Source: Actinomycetota bacterium (GTDB taxonomy: Bacteria > Actinomycetota > Geothermincolia > Fen-727 > Anoxymicrobiaceae). Taken from it: a DNA stretch of 41,835 nucleotides. The notes under the pieces were generated by a model. The model was not told the DNA's origin. It worked only from the letters and a program-made list of their open reading frames with translations, and did no database searches. Positions 34,454-41,827 of this stretch are shown here, in pieces. Each line of letters opens with the position of its first letter. Positions within the stretch are counted from its first letter, which is position 1. The stretch spans positions 1 through 41,835 of the forward strand of contig JAHIMR010000034.1 in assembly GCA_018896525.1 (NCBI GenBank), read 5' to 3'. The position numbers and the translations under genes were made by a program.

Positions 34454-34644
34454 TAGTACCCCGCTCCATAAATACGCTGGCATTCGAACGCCGCTGCATC
34501 CACACCGGCCGCGTTCCGCTCCCTCGACGGAGGAGGGCGACAGGAGTGTCGCCCCTCAAGGGAGCACAACTCGGTCGCGCGCCTTGCCGGAGTGGCGCTT
34601 CGACGCTCTCGGTGCTTAACCGTATCTATGGAACGAAGCACCTA
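34454..34644 (+). mobile_element. MITE copy 5, with nested hairpin insert
   Basis: The core runs from GTACCCCGCTCCATAAATAC (34456) to GAACGAAGCACC (34642), with TA on both sides. At 187 bp it is about 24 bp longer than the others. In place of the usual GTACT..AGTAC centre it holds GGAGGGCGACAGGAGTGTCG and its closing CCCCTC, a hairpin like the one at 22698-22721. It lies eight bases upstream of the double HdrA start and 52 bp from copy 6. Confidence 0.87.
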
Positions 34645-34696
34645 GCCAACCTCCCTCTGCTCTTATCCGCGGCCCGCCGCGGTCGGCGACGGCCAT

Positions 34697-34864
34697 ATAG
34701 TGTCCCGTCTCATAAATGCAATGGCATTCGAACGCCGCTGCATCCACTCCGGCTGCGTTCCGCTCCCTCGAAGTACTCCAAGAGTACGACTTCGGTCGCG
34801 CGCCTTGCCGGCGCGGCGCATCGACGCTCTCGGTGCGTCACCGCATTTATGAGGCGGAACACTA
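34697..34864 (+). mobile_element. MITE copy 6, at the 3' end of porB
   Basis: The core is GTGTCCCGTCTCATAAATGC (34699) to GAGGCGGAACAC (34862), 164 bp, with perfect TA on both sides. On the minus strand the flanking TA plus the first G of the element forms the TAG stop of porB. Without the element porB would read on through the short gap. It and copy 5 together fill the 414 bp between porB and the double HdrA gene; the remaining ~52 bp holds no gene. Confidence 0.92.
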
Positions 34865-35809
34865 CTCACTGGCGTCACACTCGGCCCGGCGGACGAGCCT
34901 CTCGTAGTTCTCGTCCACCAGGCGCTGTATCTCCTCGATGTCCTCCGGCTTCAGGTGGCGGAAACGCCCCTGTGGCTTCAGGTACTCGATAACCGGCTTC
35001 CTCTTCTCTATCACCGGGTTGATCTTGAGCTTTCCTCCCGCGACCTCGTAGAGAGGGAACACGCCGGTCTCCACCGCAAGTCTCCCTATCTCCACCGCCA
35101 TGTCGATGGGGTGCCTCCAGCCGGTGGGGCAGGCGCTGAAAGCATGGAGGTACGTCGGCCCGATCGTCTCGAACGCGCGCCTGGCCTTGTTCATGAGGTC
35201 CAGCGGATAGCTGGGGCAGCAGGTCGCGAGGTAAGGGATGTCGTGGGCCGCCACTATCATGGGCAGGTTCTTCTTCTGTGTCTGCTGGCCGATGGAGAGC
35301 TTCCCGGCGGGGCTGGTGGTCGTGGCCGCGCCGTACGGTGTGGACGACGAACGCTGAATGCCGGTGTTCATGTACGCTTCGTTATCGGTGCAGATGTAAG
35401 TGAAGTCGTGCCACCGCTCCAGCGCGCCGGAGAGTGCCTGTAGCCCGATGTCGGCGGTACCCCCGTCACCGGCGATCGCGACAATATTTATCCTTCGGTC
35501 GGCGGGGTACCGGCCCTTCTTCCTGAGTATCTTGATGCCGGCCTCCACGCCTGCGGCGACCGAGGCGGCGTTCTCAAACGCCACGTGCATCCACGGTATT
35601 CTCCAGGCGGTCTCCGGGTACGGGCTGCTTATTATCTCCATGCAGCCGGTGGCGCTACAGACTATCGTATCCGGACCGGCCGCCTTGAAGAGTTGCCTCA
35701 AGGCAAGCAGCTCCCCGCAACCCTGGCACGCCCGGTTGCCCTCGGCGACAAACTCCTGGGGCGGCAGGAGGCGCGGCAGGAACTCGAGGTCGTCTGTTTG
35801 CTCCGCCAT
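34862..35809 (-). CDS. porB: 2-oxoacid:ferredoxin oxidoreductase, beta subunit
   Basis: This thiamine-diphosphate subunit decarboxylates pyruvate or another 2-oxoacid to acyl-CoA and passes electrons to its Fe-S cluster. Cluster cysteines C28, C31 and C56 and the TPP/Mg motif G-D-G (114-116)..N143, N148 are present. The ATG follows the porA stop with no gap. Its C-terminal end (A-S-E-stop) is set by the inserted MITE copy 6, so the ancestral tail may have been slightly longer. Pyruvate is the likeliest substrate but is not proven. Confidence 0.92.
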   Translation of the reverse strand: MAEQTDDLEFLPRLLPPQEFVAEGNRACQGCGELLALRQLFKAAGPDTIVCSATGCMEIISSPYPETAWRIPWMHVAFENAASVAAGVEAGIKILRKKGRYPADRRINIVAIAGDGGTADIGLQALSGALERWHDFTYICTDNEAYMNTGIQRSSSTPYGAATTTSPAGKLSIGQQTQKKNLPMIVAAHDIPYLATCCPSYPLDLMNKARRAFETIGPTYLHAFSACPTGWRHPIDMAVEIGRLAVETGVFPLYEVAGGKLKINPVIEKRKPVIEYLKPQGRFRHLKPEDIEEIQRLVDENYERLVRRAECDASE

Positions 35810-36985
35810 CTACTCTCTCACCCCGATCATCTTGTACTCGTCGGTGGGACCCTCTTCCAGGACCCGGTAGGTATCCTCGACCACTGTGTAGAAGTCCTGC
35901 AGGGTAATGTCGCGCCCTCCCAGGCCGGCTATGTAGCTGTTTACCACCGGCTTCTCGGGAAGTGGATAGAGGGCCGATCGCAGCTCCGAGCATATCGGGC
36001 CGCCCGGGCCGCCGAACGAGAGGCAGCGATCAATTACCGCCACCGCCTTTGCCCCTTTGACCGCGGCCCGGGTCTCCTCGAACGGGTACGGCCTCCACAA
36101 TCGGGTGCGGATAAGCCCCACCTTCTTGCCCGCCTCACGCATATTATCCACCGCGACCCGGGCGGTCCCGGCGGTAGACCCGGCGATGCTGATAAGGACC
36201 TCGGCGCCGTCCGTACGGTAGCTCTCCACCGGGCGGTAGGCCCGGCCAAACGCTTTCTCGAACTCCTCCCACACCTCGAGTATCACCTCATGGGCCCCCA
36301 GGAGGGCCTCGTTCTGCTGCTTCTTGATCTCGGTGTATATCTCGGGGAACCCCACAGGCCCCATCGTCACCGGGTTGTCCGGGTCGAGGATGACCTGCGG
36401 CTCAAATGTGGGAAGGAACGCGTCTACCTCCTCCTGGTCGGGCATATCGAACGGCTCGATGACGTGGCTCAAGGTAAACCCGTCGAGGTTAACCGCGGCG
36501 GGAGTCAGCACCCGCTTGTCCTCGGCGATCTTGAACGCCTGTATGGTCAGGTCGAACGCCTCCTGGCCGGTTTCGGCGAAGAACTGTATCCACCCGGTGT
36601 CGCGCTCGGCCATGACGTCGCTGTGGTCGCCCCATATCGATATCGGGGCCGACAGGGCGCGGTTGGCGATGGCCATCACTATCGGCAGGCGAAGCCCCGA
36701 GGCGATGAACAGTATCTCGTGCATCAGGGCCAGGCCCTGGGCCGCGGTGGCGGTGAAAGTGCGCGCCCCCACGGCGCTGGTGCCGCAGCAGGCGCTCATC
36801 GCGGAGTGCTCCGACTCCACCATGATGAAGTCGGCGTCCAGGTCGCCGTCGGCGACCATCTGGGACAGCTCCTCCACGATGTGGGTCTGGGGGGTAATCG
36901 GGTAGGCGGCCACCGCGTCGACACGCGCCATCTTGACCGCTTCGCTGACCGCCAGTGAGACCTCGAGGCCGATGCGCTTTCCCAT
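35810..36985 (-). CDS. porA: 2-oxoacid:ferredoxin oxidoreductase, alpha subunit
   Basis: The alpha subunit contributes to the TPP and substrate site. Y-P-I-T-P-Q-T near residue 28 and the downstream V-E-S-E-H-S-A, T-A-T-A-A-Q-G-L and G-R-D-I-T segments are typical of PorA. The length is 391 residues. ATG 36985 overlaps the porD stop by one base (TGATG), which rules out the longer upstream reading. It is part of the unbroken order C-D-A-B. Confidence 0.93.
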   Translation of the reverse strand: MGKRIGLEVSLAVSEAVKMARVDAVAAYPITPQTHIVEELSQMVADGDLDADFIMVESEHSAMSACCGTSAVGARTFTATAAQGLALMHEILFIASGLRLPIVMAIANRALSAPISIWGDHSDVMAERDTGWIQFFAETGQEAFDLTIQAFKIAEDKRVLTPAAVNLDGFTLSHVIEPFDMPDQEEVDAFLPTFEPQVILDPDNPVTMGPVGFPEIYTEIKKQQNEALLGAHEVILEVWEEFEKAFGRAYRPVESYRTDGAEVLISIAGSTAGTARVAVDNMREAGKKVGLIRTRLWRPYPFEETRAAVKGAKAVAVIDRCLSFGGPGGPICSELRSALYPLPEKPVVNSYIAGLGGRDITLQDFYTVVEDTYRVLEEGPTDEYKMIGVRE

Positions 36986-37272
36986 CACTCGCCCTCCTCG
37001 ACCATGGTTATCGCGCCTTTGCCGCACTCGCGGGCGCAGATCCCGCATCCCTTGCAGTGGAAGAGGTCCACCTCGTAGAAGCCGTCCTCGTCCATGAACA
37101 ACGCGGCGTCGGGGCAGAATATCCAGCAGATACCGCACTTATCACACTTGGAGTCGTCCCGCACCGGCCGCTCGGACCGCCAGTCCCCGGTGTTCTGCCC
37201 GGTCGCCGAGCCGGGATGGTGTATGGTGGCGGCCATCGGGTACTCTTTCCATGTAGGTTTGTCGTTGGTCAC
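36985..37272 (-). CDS. porD: 2-oxoacid:ferredoxin oxidoreductase, delta (ferredoxin) subunit
   Basis: This 95-residue protein has two [4Fe-4S] motifs, C43-x2-C46-x2-C49-x3-C53 and C73-x2-C76-x2-C79-x3-C83, that carry electrons from porB to external ferredoxin. The first 35 residues match the usual PorD N-terminal extension that packs on the complex. Its start overlaps porC by four bases and its stop overlaps porA. Confidence 0.93.
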   Translation of the reverse strand: MTNDKPTWKEYPMAATIHHPGSATGQNTGDWRSERPVRDDSKCDKCGICWIFCPDAALFMDEDGFYEVDLFHCKGCGICARECGKGAITMVEEGE

Positions 37273-37832
37273 TTTTCCTCCCGGGCCCGCGTTTCTTCAA
37301 AGGCCAGGCGCAGCGCCTCGATATTCTTCTCGGCCACTCGTGGGAACCTCTCGGAGATCTGGTCCTCGACCGAGCTCAACTCGACCAGCCCGGTTACTTT
37401 AACCAGTGCGCCCATCATGGTGGTATTGGTTATGGGCCTTCCTATCACGTCAAGGGCGATCCGGGTGGCGTTGACGACGTAGAGCGGGTGATCGATGTCG
37501 AACTGGTCGGCCAGTTCCTCCCTGGTCTTGGAGGTGTTGGCGATGACAATGCCGTTCTCCTTGAGGCCGGACGTTACGTCGACCGCGCCCATGACCGAAG
37601 GGTCCAGGACGACCACCACGTCCGGCTCGGTGACCCCGGTCCTTATGTGGATGAACTCGTCGCCGACCCTGGTGAAAGCCATGACCGGCGCGCCGCGCCG
37701 CTCGGGGCCGAAACTGGGGAACGCCTGCGCCGACTTGCCTTCCCCGATCGCGGCCAGCGCAAGCATCTCGGCGGAGGCGACCGCCCCCTGGCCTCCCCGG
37801 CCGTGCCATCTTATCTCGGTCATGTTACCCAT
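37269..37832 (-). CDS. porC: 2-oxoacid:ferredoxin oxidoreductase, gamma subunit
   Basis: The gamma subunit carries the CoA-binding region. W-H-G-R-G-G-Q-G near residue 9 and F-P-S-F-G-P-E-R-R-G-A-P are the family signatures. It has 187 residues. It comes 15 bp after hdrB and overlaps porD by four bases, so HdrCB and Por are made from the same transcript. Confidence 0.93.
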   Translation of the reverse strand: MGNMTEIRWHGRGGQGAVASAEMLALAAIGEGKSAQAFPSFGPERRGAPVMAFTRVGDEFIHIRTGVTEPDVVVVLDPSVMGAVDVTSGLKENGIVIANTSKTREELADQFDIDHPLYVVNATRIALDVIGRPITNTTMMGALVKVTGLVELSSVEDQISERFPRVAEKNIEALRLAFEETRAREEK

Positions 37833-37847
37833 ATATCGCTCGTCTCC

Positions 37848-38723
37848 CTAAAGCCCCAGCTTTCGGTGCAGCGGCTTTACCTTTATCTTATGGCGCGAAA
37901 GCCCCAGCGCGTCAGGGTCTTCCCCCTGGGCCAGGGCCAGGAGCTGGCAGTAATGGAACGCGGGAAGATGGTGCTCTTTCTTCAGGTGCCGCTTCATCTC
38001 CACCTGCCCGAGGTCGAACTGCTCGAAGCACGCCGGGCAGACCAACGCCAGGCAGTCGGCCCCGGCCTCCTCCATCGCGCGGACCTTCTCCTCGGCCATG
38101 GCGAGCCCGGCATTCACGTCGTTCAAGGCCCTCCCGCAGCAATCGGTGTAACCCTCGTAACGGACGGCCTCGGCTCCCAGGGCCGCAACGAGGTCCTCCA
38201 GTATGGACGGCTCGAACGGGTCGTCGAACTCCATGACGGAAGAGGGCCTGAGAAGGTGGCATCCGTGGTGGACGGCGACCTTGAGGCCTTCCAGGGGCCG
38301 TTTGACTGATTTGGCGATCTTCTCCGGGCCTATCCCGGCCAGGACAGAGGCCACGTGCCTGACCTCGACTTTTCCTTTGTACGATACCTTGAGTCCGGAC
38401 AGCTTCTTCTCCGCCGCCTTCGCGGCCTCGGGGTTGACGGAAAGGATGTGAGAGGCCTCCCTGAGAGTCGAGTAGCAGCCGTTGCAGAGCACCAGCAGGT
38501 CACGGCCGGAGTTCTCTCCCACCGCGAGGTTTCGCATCGCCACCGCCAGCCACTCCTCCAGGCCTGTCCCCTTTACGGTCCACGGCTCGGGGCAGCAGGT
38601 AAAACCGGGGTACTCCTCGAGGCCGATGCCGACGGCCGGAAGACACTTCCTGGCCGCCGTCTCGATCTGGGGATACCTGAGTGGAATCATGCAGCCCGGG
38701 AACAGGGTGTAGTCACCGGACAT
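37848..38723 (-). CDS. hdrB: HdrB-like subunit (two CCG domains)
   Basis: HdrB holds noncubane Fe-S clusters in its CCG domains and is the disulfide-reducing subunit in methanogens. The first domain has C11, C43-C44, C80 and C83; the second has H-H-G-C-H, D-C-C-G and C-P-A-C. I start at ATG 38723, four bases after the hdrC stop; GTG 38738 is possible. Methanogen CoB/CoM cannot be assumed; in bacteria the acceptor is often unknown. Confidence 0.9.
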   Translation of the reverse strand: MSGDYTLFPGCMIPLRYPQIETAARKCLPAVGIGLEEYPGFTCCPEPWTVKGTGLEEWLAVAMRNLAVGENSGRDLLVLCNGCYSTLREASHILSVNPEAAKAAEKKLSGLKVSYKGKVEVRHVASVLAGIGPEKIAKSVKRPLEGLKVAVHHGCHLLRPSSVMEFDDPFEPSILEDLVAALGAEAVRYEGYTDCCGRALNDVNAGLAMAEEKVRAMEEAGADCLALVCPACFEQFDLGQVEMKRHLKKEHHLPAFHYCQLLALAQGEDPDALGLSRHKIKVKPLHRKLGL

Positions 38724-38727
38724 TGAA

Positions 38728-39207
38728 TCAACCACCACCCCGGCCCATTATCTTCTTCATGTCTTCGGCCGGCGCGTCCGGCAACTCGGGAAGCCCGAGC
38801 TCGTCTCTTCTTTTACGGATCGTATCGGATGGGGCTATCACCGTACCATGCTCCATGACCGCTTCGCGCAGGGAGGAAACGTTCTCGGGCGCGTTCCCGC
38901 TATCAAAGGCGATGTTCTTCAGGGCGGTGATGACCTCCACCGGGTGCGTGCCCTGGGGGCATCTTTCGTAGCAGTTGTAGCAGGTGGCGCACTGCCAGAT
39001 CACCGAACCTTCCGCTGTCAGGTACTCAGCGACGCCCAGGAGTGACGCCAGGACGATCTCCCGGGGGTTGAACTCTGGAAACCGCTGAGCGGCCGGGCAC
39101 TCCGCCACGCAGGAGCTGCACTGGTAGCAGTAACTCAACTCGCCGGCGCTTTCCACGGTACTTAGAGTTGCTTTGAACCCGGGGTCAACTTTTAGCAAAT
39201 GTCCCAC
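38728..39207 (-). CDS. hdrC: HdrC-like ferredoxin subunit
   Basis: HdrC relays electrons from HdrA to HdrB through two [4Fe-4S] clusters, C27-C30-C33-C37 and C73-C76-C79-C83. The length of 159 residues is typical. GTG 39207 is the longest start; TTG 39198 has a better-placed AGGTGG and may be the true one. It is the first gene of the operon and sits about 38 bases from the predicted transcription start. Confidence 0.9.
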   Translation of the reverse strand: MGHLLKVDPGFKATLSTVESAGELSYCYQCSSCVAECPAAQRFPEFNPREIVLASLLGVAEYLTAEGSVIWQCATCYNCYERCPQGTHPVEVITALKNIAFDSGNAPENVSSLREAVMEHGTVIAPSDTIRKRRDELGLPELPDAPAEDMKKIMGRGGG

Positions 39208-39251
39208 CTGTAGAAGTCGGGTAAGGGGTTTATGGCAAAATAGTGAAAGTG

Positions 39252-39281
39252 ATTATATTGTAACGACAACCCTTTTGTAAA
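39252..39281 (-). promoter_or_regulatory. Sigma-70 promoter of the hdr-por operon
   Basis: On the minus strand TTTACA (39281-39276) and a perfect TATAAT (39257-39252) are 18 bp apart. Transcription would start near 39245. No other strong promoter was seen before the hdr genes at 34447, apart from whatever the MITEs may supply. Confidence 0.65.
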
Positions 39282-39369
39282 TAGCGAACTTGGCCAGCAT
39301 GTTGCCCGCGACCCGCCGGTGTCCCTCCTTGCCCAGCCTGAGCGGGTTGTAGTACCGGGCCAGTACCAT
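39253..39369 (-). other. Short orphan ORF (38 residues), possible gene remnant
   Basis: Reading from ATG 39369 gives M-V-L-A-R-Y-Y-N-P-L-R-L-G-K-E-G-H-R-R-V and on to V-V-V-T-I, then stop. Its composition and codon use look like real coding sequence, but I do not recognise it. A stop lies 21-24 bp upstream in frame, and its end overlaps the -10 box of the hdr promoter. It may be the remains of a C-terminus. There is no other gene in the 212-bp gap. Confidence 0.25.
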
Positions 39370-39419
39370 GCTACTGACCTGGGAGAAGCATCAGGGTGTC
39401 CAGCCCCACAACTCATCTT

Positions 39420-41297
39420 CTACGGTTTTCCCAGCAGTTTCTCGTAATCTTCTAAGCTGCCATCGTCCAGACAGCATTCGATTATTTGACGGCCCAGGCT
39501 GGAGATGTCCGGTTTGAGGTATTGCTCGAGATGCTCGCAGAAGAACTCCCGTAGAATCGCCGCGCCCTGGTCGTATCCCTCATCTCCCACCTCCGGCTGT
39601 GTGTTTACTTCGAGGAACCAGTGAGAAATCCGGACCCCTTCGATGCGCATTGAACTGAGCGCGTAACCGAGAAGGGTACATCGCGCGGGAACGATCTGAT
39701 CCCCCTTGAACCGCGCGGCGCCTCGCCGGGCGAGATAATCCCGCGCGAGCCATTCAGCCATGAATCCGACCTCCCAGGCGCCGATGTGCTGGTTGGGGAT
39801 GAGAACGTATCGCGTGCGCGGCGTTTCCTCGAACTGCCGGAGCAGCAGGTTGGCCTGACGCACCATGCTTCCGGTCATGAAGGGCCAATAACTCCCCACA
39901 CCCTCGCTGCTCATCTTCTCCGTTCCCACGATACTGGGATTGGCGAACCCCCGCGGCGCCACCAGGCGCCAGAGCCACGCAAGGGCGGGCGGCAGGACGT
40001 GAAACAACCCCATGATCCCATAACTTGGTTTCTCGCGCGTGCACGGCGGGGTGCGGACGCCGATGCTGCGAACATCAACGGCTATCGGCTCGTTGATGAT
40101 GTTAGCCACGATCGAACGTGGAATGATGACGCGGGGGTTCGGGCAGGGCACTCCCGGCTCGTCCTCGATATGTTCCCAGATCAGGGCGCGGCTGTGGGGA
40201 GCCGCGTCGATGTTAAAGAACACAAGAGGCCGTGACGGCTGGGACGTCAGTTTCTCCAGGTCATAGTCCGCTCCATACTCGGTGATATGGTTCACACGGA
40301 CAAACCAACCCTCCTCGGCATCCACCAACCAGAGCTTCCCGTTGGCCTGCTGGATATCGGGATGGCACAGCGCCATATCGTCGCAAATGGGCCGCAGGTC
40401 ACAGGTACGCGGGATCTCAATGTAGCGCTTCTCCCCGGTGACGAGGTTGCGACCCTTCAACATCCGACCGTCAGGCAGGCGGTGCGGCTGCTCCAGCATC
40501 TCGCTCTTTCCTCCGCCGCTGGCTCCTTCGTGCATGATCGTCATCACGTTGTCGTAAGGCGTGACGACCTGAACCGCCGAGCAGTGGGCAGTCACCCAGC
40601 CTTCCTCCTCGCCCAGGCGCAGCAGTGAACCGTACACGCCCTTCTTGGCGCTGGGGCCGGGGTAGAGATTGTAGGAGAAGATCTCGTGGAGGTTGCCCGT
40701 CCGGTCGTGGACGACCACCTGTTCCCCCTTGAAATGCGTGTGACGGAACGGTGGAGCTACGTAGATGATAGTCCGGGGTGAGAAATCGGGCGGCAGTTCC
40801 ACCGGCGAGAGAATCCCCTGCAGAAGGGCGAGGCCCAGGGCGAAGAACGCCGCGTTTGCGGGAACGACGGCCAGTGCGTCTTCGCCCATCCCCTTCCGGC
40901 CTGTTCGGAAGGCGAATATCGCCAGCTCCTGGTCGGCCAGCCAATCGAGGGTTTCCTGCCTGAGCGGGCCGAACTCCTCTCCAAAACGTTCGCTAAACCG
41001 TGGCTTGTCCGAGGTCTTTTCGTCGGCGATCACCATGCAGTCGGGATCGCGCCGTCGCATGTACGGGTCCGGGTAGTTGACCGCGATGCCGTTACGCACA
41101 CGGACCACGGTCGTTTCGATCACGCGACCTCCATCGGGAAGAATATAACCTACTTCCAGGAAATCTTGATCAGGCCCGCCGCAGGCCAGATCAAACAGTT
41201 CCTCGATACTCCCAGCAACGTGCACGGCTTGCGACTTCTCAAGCACTCGCGAGAGCTCGGGAGGGGCGTTCAATGGTGTCCAGCTATCTCTCGTCAC
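39420..41297 (-). CDS. DUF4914-family P-loop protein
   Basis: This 625-residue soluble protein looks like the DUF4914 family, for which I know no assigned function. A Walker A-like loop G-A-S-G-G-G-K-S is near residue 257, of the G-x-S-G-x-G-K-S form also seen in HPr kinase and PEP carboxykinase. I-W-E-H-I-E-D-E-P-G, P-R-V-I-I-P-R and H-W-F-L-E-V-N-T-Q-P are other likely conserved stretches. The GTG at 41297 follows AAGAGG, so the longer reading to 41456 is not used. A nucleotide-dependent enzyme is likely; substrate unknown. Confidence 0.7.
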   Translation of the reverse strand: MTRDSWTPLNAPPELSRVLEKSQAVHVAGSIEELFDLACGGPDQDFLEVGYILPDGGRVIETTVVRVRNGIAVNYPDPYMRRRDPDCMVIADEKTSDKPRFSERFGEEFGPLRQETLDWLADQELAIFAFRTGRKGMGEDALAVVPANAAFFALGLALLQGILSPVELPPDFSPRTIIYVAPPFRHTHFKGEQVVVHDRTGNLHEIFSYNLYPGPSAKKGVYGSLLRLGEEEGWVTAHCSAVQVVTPYDNVMTIMHEGASGGGKSEMLEQPHRLPDGRMLKGRNLVTGEKRYIEIPRTCDLRPICDDMALCHPDIQQANGKLWLVDAEEGWFVRVNHITEYGADYDLEKLTSQPSRPLVFFNIDAAPHSRALIWEHIEDEPGVPCPNPRVIIPRSIVANIINEPIAVDVRSIGVRTPPCTREKPSYGIMGLFHVLPPALAWLWRLVAPRGFANPSIVGTEKMSSEGVGSYWPFMTGSMVRQANLLLRQFEETPRTRYVLIPNQHIGAWEVGFMAEWLARDYLARRGAARFKGDQIVPARCTLLGYALSSMRIEGVRISHWFLEVNTQPEVGDEGYDQGAAILREFFCEHLEQYLKPDISSLGRQIIECCLDDGSLEDYEKLLGKP

Positions 41298-41452
41298 CCG
41301 ATCGTCCTCTTTTCTTGTGTCGCATTCGTTGTCTCCGTCTACAATACAGTACACGACACCGGATTGAGACAGTACGGAGTACTTTCCTTCACTCTGAATG
41401 GTACACAATAATGCGGCGCTCAAAAAAGGAGAAGGCTCATGGGAACCGTTCC

Positions 41453-41719
41453 TCAAACCTTGTACAAGAGGTCCAGGAACATCTCCAGCGCGTCACCGAC
41501 CATTTCCCGGTCTGGGAAGGTGGCTGCCATGCCGTACATCGGCGCCATTCGACCTTTCTCGGTCGGGTTTTTCTTGACGTGCTCGACGGCCGATCTCAGG
41601 TCGTCGATGAACTTCCGGGCAACCCCGGGCTGGGTATGCCTCAGGGTAACGCATATGTGGACACACGGGGGTTTCTGCAGGCCGTTAAGGCACATGTCAG
41701 CGCCAGTGATAAAAGTCTT
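41453..41719 (-). pseudogene. C-terminal fragment of a sphingosine-1-phosphate-lyase-like PLP decarboxylase
   Basis: About 88 codons read L-N-G-L-Q-K-P-P-C-V-H, then F-I-D-D-L-R-S-A-V-E-H-V-K-K-N-P, M-Y-G-M-A-A-T-F-P-D-R and F-L-D-L-L-Y. This pattern matches the C-terminus of sphingosine-1-phosphate lyase and related group-II decarboxylases. An in-frame TAG lies just upstream (41720-41722), and the catalytic domain with its PLP lysine is absent. The most likely reading is a truncated gene. A separate small protein from ATG 41695 is possible but unlikely. Confidence 0.7.
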
Positions 41720-41827
41720 CTAAACGACGGAATAAAAAGTCCCTTGCTCTGGTAAGGGGAAAAGGAAGTCCCCCGAGCCAGCCATCGGCTACAATCCGGT
41801 TAGAACAAACCTACCGGGGAGGCAGCC

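Noticed and set aside
5749-34864. MITE copies as a CRISPR array or as tRNA-like genes
   Set aside because: Copies are kilobases apart with no spacers, and no cloverleaf or anticodon arm can be drawn; terminal inverted repeats and TA flanks fit a transposable element better.
41298-41456. N-terminal extension of the DUF4914 ORF
   Set aside because: The extension lacks a good ribosome site, looks like leader sequence, and GTG 41297 has a well-placed AAGAGG.
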